NCBI GenBank assembly: GCA_027604665.1
Contig: JADGIZ010000684.1
Coordinates: 1 to 10,108 of the forward strand
Direction of reading: 5' to 3'
Length of the DNA stretch: 10,108 nt
DNA from: Polyrhizophydium stewartii
Taxonomy: Eukaryota > Chytridiomycota > Chytridiomycetes > Rhizophydiales
Shown here: in pieces, positions 5,696 through 10,108 of the stretch
Position numbering within the stretch: the first letter of the stretch is position 1
Layout: each line of letters begins with the position of its first letter
Notes under the pieces: generated by a model
Databases searched by the model: none
What the model was told of the DNA's origin: nothing
Seen by the model: the letters and a program-made list of their open reading frames with translations, nothing else
Translations under genes and position numbers: made by a program

Positions 5696-8162
5696 TCAGT
5701 GCACCGAGCCGTGCTGGCGCAGGTAGTGGAAGAGCGCCTCGCGCACGGCCTCGCTCTGATAAAAGTCGGACCGGCGGGTCTCCTCCCCGTTGGTGCGGGT
5801 GTCGCCCAGAATGAGCTCCAAATCGCGGCTCTGGCTCGCCACCCACTGGTTCAGGAAGCCAACGGGATCGCGGGAAAACGCCTCCATAAAGTCGCGCCGC
5901 ACTTTGGCCTGGTTGATCTGCTGAACGTAGTGCGAGATCTTCTCGTCCAGCACCGCAATGTCGCGCAGCACGTGGGGCGGCGGCGCGACGGCCGCCTTGA
6001 TCCGGTCGCGAATCGGGTCCTCGATCTCGATCTCAACGTCAAACGACTGCTGGTGCACGTTGAACTCGCGATCGACCCTGCGCGCAGTAGGTTGCAGGAT
6101 CAGCACGGGACTGGCGCGTGGCAGGGAATATCGGGGCCGGTCGCCGGCTCGCACCTGATTGTGTAGTCGAGAACAATCGGGTCGGCGGGAAGAAGCTGCT
6201 GGCGGATCAGGTCCGGAAGCTGCGGGAACGCAATCTTGGGCATTCCAAAGATCTGGTACATTCCGAGCGGGATCAGAAAATCAGCATGGAAATGAGAGGC
6301 AGCCTCGCACAGGGCGGACTCCTTGCCTGCTGCATCCGCTCGTCGCAGTTGATAACCTTGCGATTTTCGCTGTCCTGAAGACCCTTGGACTAGATCGAAC
6401 GGGATCCGCGAATCAAGATGTCAGAGAAACGAAGCGCGAAAATGGGTTGCGTACGAGCAGACACACCTTGATGTACTTCCACATCGCCGCGACAATGTTG
6501 GCGACCGTGTCGGTATGAATGTCCAACAGACTGCCGAGCGCATGCGAGAGCTTGGCCTTTTCTGGAATGTTGTCCAAGTAAAGCAGGATGCGCACAGGCA
6601 CATCAGAGTCGCCGACTCCTTTGATTTCAAAGCCATCATGCTCGGGCACGCTGGGTTGCTTGTGCCACTGATCCGAAAACGTCAGACGCATGAGTGGATA
6701 CAGGCCTAAATGCAGCGTGCGCACCTCGATGATGCTGCCCTCGGGGAACTGCTGCGGGTCGCGCTTGAGTTCAATGATGATCTTCTTGAAAAACGTCGTG
6801 AACTTTGGCTGATACGGAGGCTGCCTGCGCGTGTTCGGTGCCTGCGATTTGCTGGCGTGTGAGCGGATGTGGGATGGAGTAGAGGAACAGCTTCGCAGAA
6901 GCTCACGTCGACAAGCCGGCCCTCGATCTTGAGGGTCCAGGCAGCAACCTTGCTGGAGCCCAGATCTAAGCCCGTGTCTTCCATCAGGTTGGGATCAGTC
7001 TGGGCTGACGCCAGGTTCGACAAGAACACTCGCACGATGCGGTTTGTTCGCTAAAGCACATTACGGTCAGCAAGTCAGTCGAGGAGCGCCAGGAACCGTC
7101 CGGTACAGATCCAACCTTGCCCGCCCTATTGTCCAGATCGAGCGTCTTTCGCGTAATGGTCGCATCGAGCCGCTTCTCGAACTCCTGCATCTGCAGGTAC
7201 AGGCGAGACTCGGGAACGTATGCTTCGATCTGCACAAATGCACCGTCAGCCGCGCAGGTCCGGACGCGACAAGGAGGGCCGCGCGGGTGCAGCCGGACAG
7301 GCGGGTCGGCGCACCATATGTGGCAAGGTACGATCTGTGGGACGCTTGCGCCTGCGCAGAGTCGAGAAGCAGATCAGCTTGCAGCCTCGGGGAGCAACCA
7401 CTAAGAAGACACGCACTTGCGGCTGGCAAGGTCGGCCATCAGCATGCGGTGCTGGTTGGCAATCACGCTGACGCTTTCGGGAAGGCCAGCAGAGGCACCA
7501 GGCGCCGGGCGGCCGCCCGCAGAGGGCGGTTGTTGCCCGCCTGCGACGCCGGAAGCCGCTGGCTGGCGGCCCGACACCGCGCTTGGTGTTCCAACGGCGC
7601 TGCCGGTGCCTTGGGCGTTGCCGGCCGCAGACGGCGTGCCAGCAGATGGAGTCGCGGGCGCGGCGGGCGTCACCGCCTGGCCGGCGGCCTGCACGGCTGT
7701 AGCGGCGCTCGTCGGCGTGCCAGGCGCCTGCATCAGTGCCGAGCCCTGTCCGGCCAAGGGCAGCTGGACGCCCATCTGCATCGACGCCTGTTGCTGTTGC
7801 TGCTGTTGCTGCTGTTGCTGCTGTTGCTGCTGTTGCTGCTGTTGCTGCTGCTGGAGCTGCTGCATCTGCAGCTGCTGGAAGTGCTGTAGCTGCTGCATTT
7901 GCTGCAGCTGGATCGGCGTCATGGGCATGCCTCCCAGCATGGGCATGGGCATGGCGGCGGCGGCAGCAGCAGCAGCGGCAGCTGCCGAGGCCGCTCCCTG
8001 AGGCAGCTGGTGCTGTCCGGGCAGGCCCACGCCGGAGCCAAAAGCTGCACGGCCATTGAGCGTCTGCGCCTGCGCAAGCCCCTGCGGCATGCCCTGCGCC
8101 AACCCCTGCGGCATGCCCTGTCCGGGCATGCCCTGTCCCGGGAGGCCCTGTCCTGGGTTCAT
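5696..8162 (-). CDS. SMARCD/SWP73: SWI/SNF-RSC subunit SMARCD/Swp73 (SWIB domain)
   Basis: This is a BAF60/Swp73/Rsc6-type core subunit of SWI/SNF-family chromatin remodellers. Seven exons (8162-7413, 7229-7116, 7050-6907, 6841-6467, 6389-6327, 6252-6155, 6077-5696) give 641 residues. The first 250 are low complexity: GQGMP-type repeats, poly-Ala, 22 Gln at 104-125, then Ala/Pro/Gly. The conserved core begins IEAYVPESRLYLQMQEFEKR and RVFLSNLASA. Next come WTLKIEGRLVD and the SWIB domain, from about GFEIKGVGD (406) through AAMWKYIK-SKGLQDSENRK, VINCDERMQQ and IFGMPKIAFP. The C-terminus has RRDFMEAFSRDPVGFLNQWV and RRSDFYQSEAVREALFHYL. Introns are 183, 65, 65, 77, 74 and 77 nt, phases 0,0,0,0,0,2. 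Intron 5 is GC-AG. The first two donors (GTGTCT, GTTGGA) are weak, so those boundaries are less sure. Confidence 0.93.
6253..6326 (-). other. SMARCD/SWP73: GC-AG intron 5 of SMARCD
   Basis: This 74-nt phase-0 intron begins GCAAGG after CAGCAG and ends TGTACCAG. Removing it joins CDERMQQ to IFGMPKIAFP, as in the family, where a QQIF junction is conserved. No GT in the neighbourhood gives the right frame and junction. The intron contains an in-frame stop and a CTGAT branch-like site. Confidence 0.8.
7230..7412 (-). other. SMARCD/SWP73: SMARCD intron 1 (weak donor)
   Basis: This 183-nt phase-0 intron separates the low-complexity N-terminal exon from the conserved core. The acceptor TTTGTGCAG before ATCGAAGCATAC is secure because it opens the EAYVPES motif. 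The donor is inferred: GTGTCT at 7412 keeps frame, while the better-looking GTGCGT at 7416 would shift it. Confidence 0.6.
7788..7853 (-). repeat. SMARCD/SWP73: CAG/CAA polyglutamine tract in SMARCD
   Basis: Twenty-two consecutive Gln codons. On the plus strand most of it is a regular 9-bp unit of TTG-CTG-CTG, so CAA interrupts CAG at fixed spacing. More Gln-rich sequence with Leu, Met and His continues to about 7911. Confidence 0.97.
8068..8160 (-). repeat. SMARCD/SWP73: GQGMP/PQGLAQ tandem repeats at the SMARCD N-terminus
   Basis: Short imperfect repeats encode GQGLP, GQGMP and PQGLAQ units right after the start Met. At DNA level GGCATGCCCTG recurs three times on the plus strand. It is low-complexity coding sequence at the N-terminus of the protein. 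Confidence 0.8.
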
Positions 8163-8280
8163 TGATCTTGGCGCTCCGTGCGGTTTCGCTAAATGCGTTC
8201 GCCAAGCCCTGCGCCATATGCCGCGCCATGGCACGCATGTTGCATTGCGGCGGCCGACACTGGTCGCACTCGTCGCACCA
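8163..8280. promoter_or_regulatory. short divergent promoter between SMARCD and PEX12
   Basis: Only 118 bp separates the chosen start codons of SMARCD (-) and PEX12 (+). Both 5' leaders and any shared promoter must fit here or extend into the genes. I see no TATA box. An in-frame ATG for PEX12 at 8218 falls inside it, and both reading frames remain open across it, so the true starts may shift its width. Confidence 0.5.
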
Positions 8281-9801
8281 ATGGCGTTCGTGGGCAGCCT
8301 GAACCTCGACGGCGGCCTTGGCGGCGGCGGCGGAGGCGGCGCAGGCGGGCTGGGTAGCATCATGGGCGACGTCTTCCGCCCGTCACTCTTCGAGCTGGCC
8401 GCGCAGGGCCAGATGCGGGGGCTGCTCGGCCCAGCATTCAAGTACATCCTGACTGTCTATGCGCAGCGGTTCCCGCGCCTACTGCTGCCCGCACACCGCC
8501 GCGCGGACGAGCTGTTTGCGCTGCTCATGGGCCTTGTTGAGCTGCAGTACCTGCGCGACTGGGGTGTGTGTGTGTGCGTGCGGGCGAGCTGGCTGCGTGC
8601 GTGGCCAGCACGTGCGGAGAGCTGACGCCAGGCGCAAGGCGGCTCCTTCACCGAGAACTTCTACGGCCTGTGCCGAGCGGGCGTGCGCGACGACAAGCTG
8701 GCGGCAGCGGCGGCAGCGGCAGCGGCAGCCACCCCCGGGGCCGTGGGGAATGCAGCACCCGGTCCCGGCCGCCTTTCGGCCTCGCAGATCCGGGCGTCAT
8801 TGCTCACACTGGCACGTGTGCACCGTCATGGTCGCTCCGCACTCAGTGTCCGCACGCTGACGCTCAGCATCGACCCGCAGATCCTCGTACCGCTTGTCAA
8901 GACCAAGCTCGACGAGCTACATGAGCGCATGACCCGATCTCGCACGGCGCAGATGCTCGGAGGATTCGTGCCAATGGCACCGCGCGCCCATGAGGATGCC
9001 GACCAGGCCGCCCCGAGAAGGTCGGCGCTCGAGTCTGCCAAGCGCGCCGCAGTGCACCTGTTCAAGACGCTGTATCCGCTTGTCCTCGGCGGATCCTCGG
9101 CCGTGCAGCTCGCATTCCAGATTGCATACATGTTCGGGAAGACGGAGCACTACGACCCGTGGTTGTGGTTGTGCGGCCTCAAGATCAAGCGCTTGAGCAT
9201 GCAGGACTTTGTGAGTGCTGCTTGAGCGCAAGGTGCACTTGGCGTGCACGCCTGGCGCTGACTGCCCTTGACTGCCCATTCAGCAAAACTATGAGAAGCA
9301 GGCCGCGGCAGCGCGAGACCGCCTCCGCCAGCAGATGGCGTCGGCGTCTGGTCTGCAGATCGGGCTTCTTGGATCGCGGCTTGCGCTCACTTGGCTGCTT
9401 GACTTTGTGCGCTATGCGCTGCCCATGGGTATCTTCTTCTTCAAATTCCTCGAGTGGTGGTACTCGTCCGACTACCACAAGCGCGCGGACACGCAGCCGA
9501 TCCCGCCGCCGCCAGAGCCTATCGAGGTGCGATGCCGCGCAGGAGGGCACGGTTGCGCAAGCCCGCCCCGGATGCTGACGCCGAGCTTGCCATGCAGCCC
9601 CACCGGCACGGCGTCAAGCTGCCGCGCAACCACCAGATATGCCCGCTCTGCCTCAAGAGCCGCACGAACCCTACGATGCTTCCGACGGGCTACGTGTTCT
9701 GCTATCCATGCGTCTTCAATTACGTCTCGGAGTACGGGCGGTGTCCCGTCACCCACGTCCGCGTCGACACCGAAGCGCTCCGCAAAATATATAGCATGTG
9801 A
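8281..9801 (+). CDS. PEX12: Peroxin 12, RING-type peroxisomal E3 subunit
   Basis: Pex12 is one of the three RING peroxins (with Pex2 and Pex10) that form the peroxisomal membrane ubiquitin ligase and retro-translocation channel for Pex5. Exons 8281-8563, 8639-9210, 9284-9526 and 9598-9801 give 433 residues. Markers are FRPSLFELAAQGQMRGLLGP near the start, GGSFTENFYGL at the first junction, a poly-Ala and Gly/Pro-rich insertion (about 105-130), and ALTWLLDFVRYALPMGIFF as a likely membrane segment. After PIPPPPEPIEP comes the C-terminal RING-like finger, with Cys 381, 384, 401, 404 and 415 (CPLC, FCYPC, CPVT). This reduced ligand set is normal for Pex12, which binds one zinc. Introns are 75, 73 and 71 nt, phases 1, 0, 0. 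Other possible starts are 8218 and 8362; I prefer 8281 for its family-like length before PSLFEL. Confidence 0.95.
8564..8638 (+). other. PEX12: PEX12 intron 1, starting in a GT repeat
   Basis: This 75-nt phase-1 intron joins LRDW-G to GSFTENFYGL. The donor is the first of six consecutive GT units (8564-8575), and two AG acceptors lie 7 nt apart (ending 8631 and 8638). Donor 8566 with acceptor 8631 also keeps frame and would add three residues (AQG), so the exact pair is not certain. Confidence 0.75.
8700..8733 (+). repeat. PEX12: GCG/GCA poly-alanine tract in PEX12
   Basis: An imperfect GCN repeat encodes about 11 alanines after DDKL in exon 2, followed by a Gly/Pro-rich stretch. It lies where the family has a variable loop between the ENFYGL motif and the LVPLVKTKLDEL helix. 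Confidence 0.85.
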
Positions 9802-10108
9802 CGGCGGCGGCGACGATGCGCCGCGAGCCGCTGCCGCTGCCGCCTGTTGCTGCCGCCGCTGCCGCCGCTGCCGCAGCCCCCATGCTGCCTCGCATGCTGC
9901 CGCCGCTGGCTGATTCCGGCGCATCGCGGGCCTTGCGCGCATCGCGCGGCGGCGGGCCGCACCAAGCGGCGTCCCGGCCGCCTTGCTTTCCCGCCGACAC
10001 TCCAGGTGCGGCGACGACCGAGTGCCCGGCGCCCAGCGCCGCCAGGCGACCGCAGGCGGCCCGCACGCACGCCTGCGCGCACGCAGCGCCTACTGCGATC
10101 CGCCTGGC
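9802..10108. other. GC-rich terminal region with an uncertain open frame
   Basis: These are 307 bases after the PEX12 stop. A GCN/CTG-rich tract (about 9826-9880) encodes poly-Ala in one frame. A plus-strand frame from the ATG at 9816 stays open to the window edge (97 codons), rich in Ala, Pro and Arg, but it shows no recognisable motif and starts only 15 bp after PEX12. Minus-strand frames are open too, as expected at this base composition. I do not call a gene here. It may be 3' UTR and the edge of a neighbour outside the window. Confidence 0.4.

Noticed and set aside
7044..8165. Plus-strand frames with long Leu, Cys or Ala/Val runs over the SMARCD Gln tract
   Set aside because: They are the complement of CAG/CAA repeats. 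The minus-strand frame continues into the conserved SMARCD core.
9598..9801. PEX12 RING finger as degenerate through loss of zinc ligands
   Set aside because: Five cysteines rather than a full RING set is the normal state for Pex12, so it is not evidence of decay.

Overview
This is a nuclear window from a GC-rich, intron-containing eukaryote, almost certainly a fungus. It holds a PEX14 and a PEX12 peroxin, a CAP10-type glycosyltransferase (GT90), the Arp2/3 subunit ARPC1, a SMARCD/Swp73 chromatin-remodelling subunit and the end of SOF1. Most introns are short (65-77 nt), have GT..AG ends (one has GC..AG) and often carry a CTGAC-like branch site. A polypeptide pairing an F-box-like N-terminus with degenerate ankyrin repeats is of a kind I associate with chytrid genomes. 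A zoosporic (chytrid-like) fungus is therefore my best guess, but that rests on recall and not on a search.

Layout from left to right: the last exon of SOF1 (+, 41-292), preceded by the tail of a CA-repeat intron; an intronless ankyrin-repeat gene (+, 555-1544); a 5'-truncated GT90 gene (-, 2485-1720, one intron); PEX14 (-, 3937-2514, one intron); ARPC1 (-, 5553-4136, two introns); SMARCD/SWP73 (-, 8162-5696, six introns); and PEX12 (+, 8281-9801, three introns). The last 307 bases are very GC-rich and hold only an uncertain open frame. GT90, PEX14, ARPC1 and SMARCD form a head-to-tail block on the minus strand. SMARCD and PEX12 are divergent across only 118 bp.

The genes do not form one pathway. 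PEX14 (docking of the cargo-loaded Pex5 receptor) and PEX12 (RING E3 subunit for receptor recycling) belong to the same peroxisomal matrix-import machine, and their starts lie about 4.3 kb apart. ARPC1 serves actin nucleation, SMARCD serves chromatin remodelling and SOF1 serves 18S rRNA maturation. I rebuilt the exons by matching family motifs across consensus splice sites. In most cases the joined frames restore the family sequence, often to the residue.

I see no mobile element, CRISPR array, RNA gene or clearly new system. The points worth a second look are the GT90 gene that lacks its N-terminal half and abuts PEX14, a GC-AG intron in SMARCD, CA/GT dinucleotide tracts beside splice sites in three introns, glutamine tracts in two genes, and the divergent ankyrin protein.
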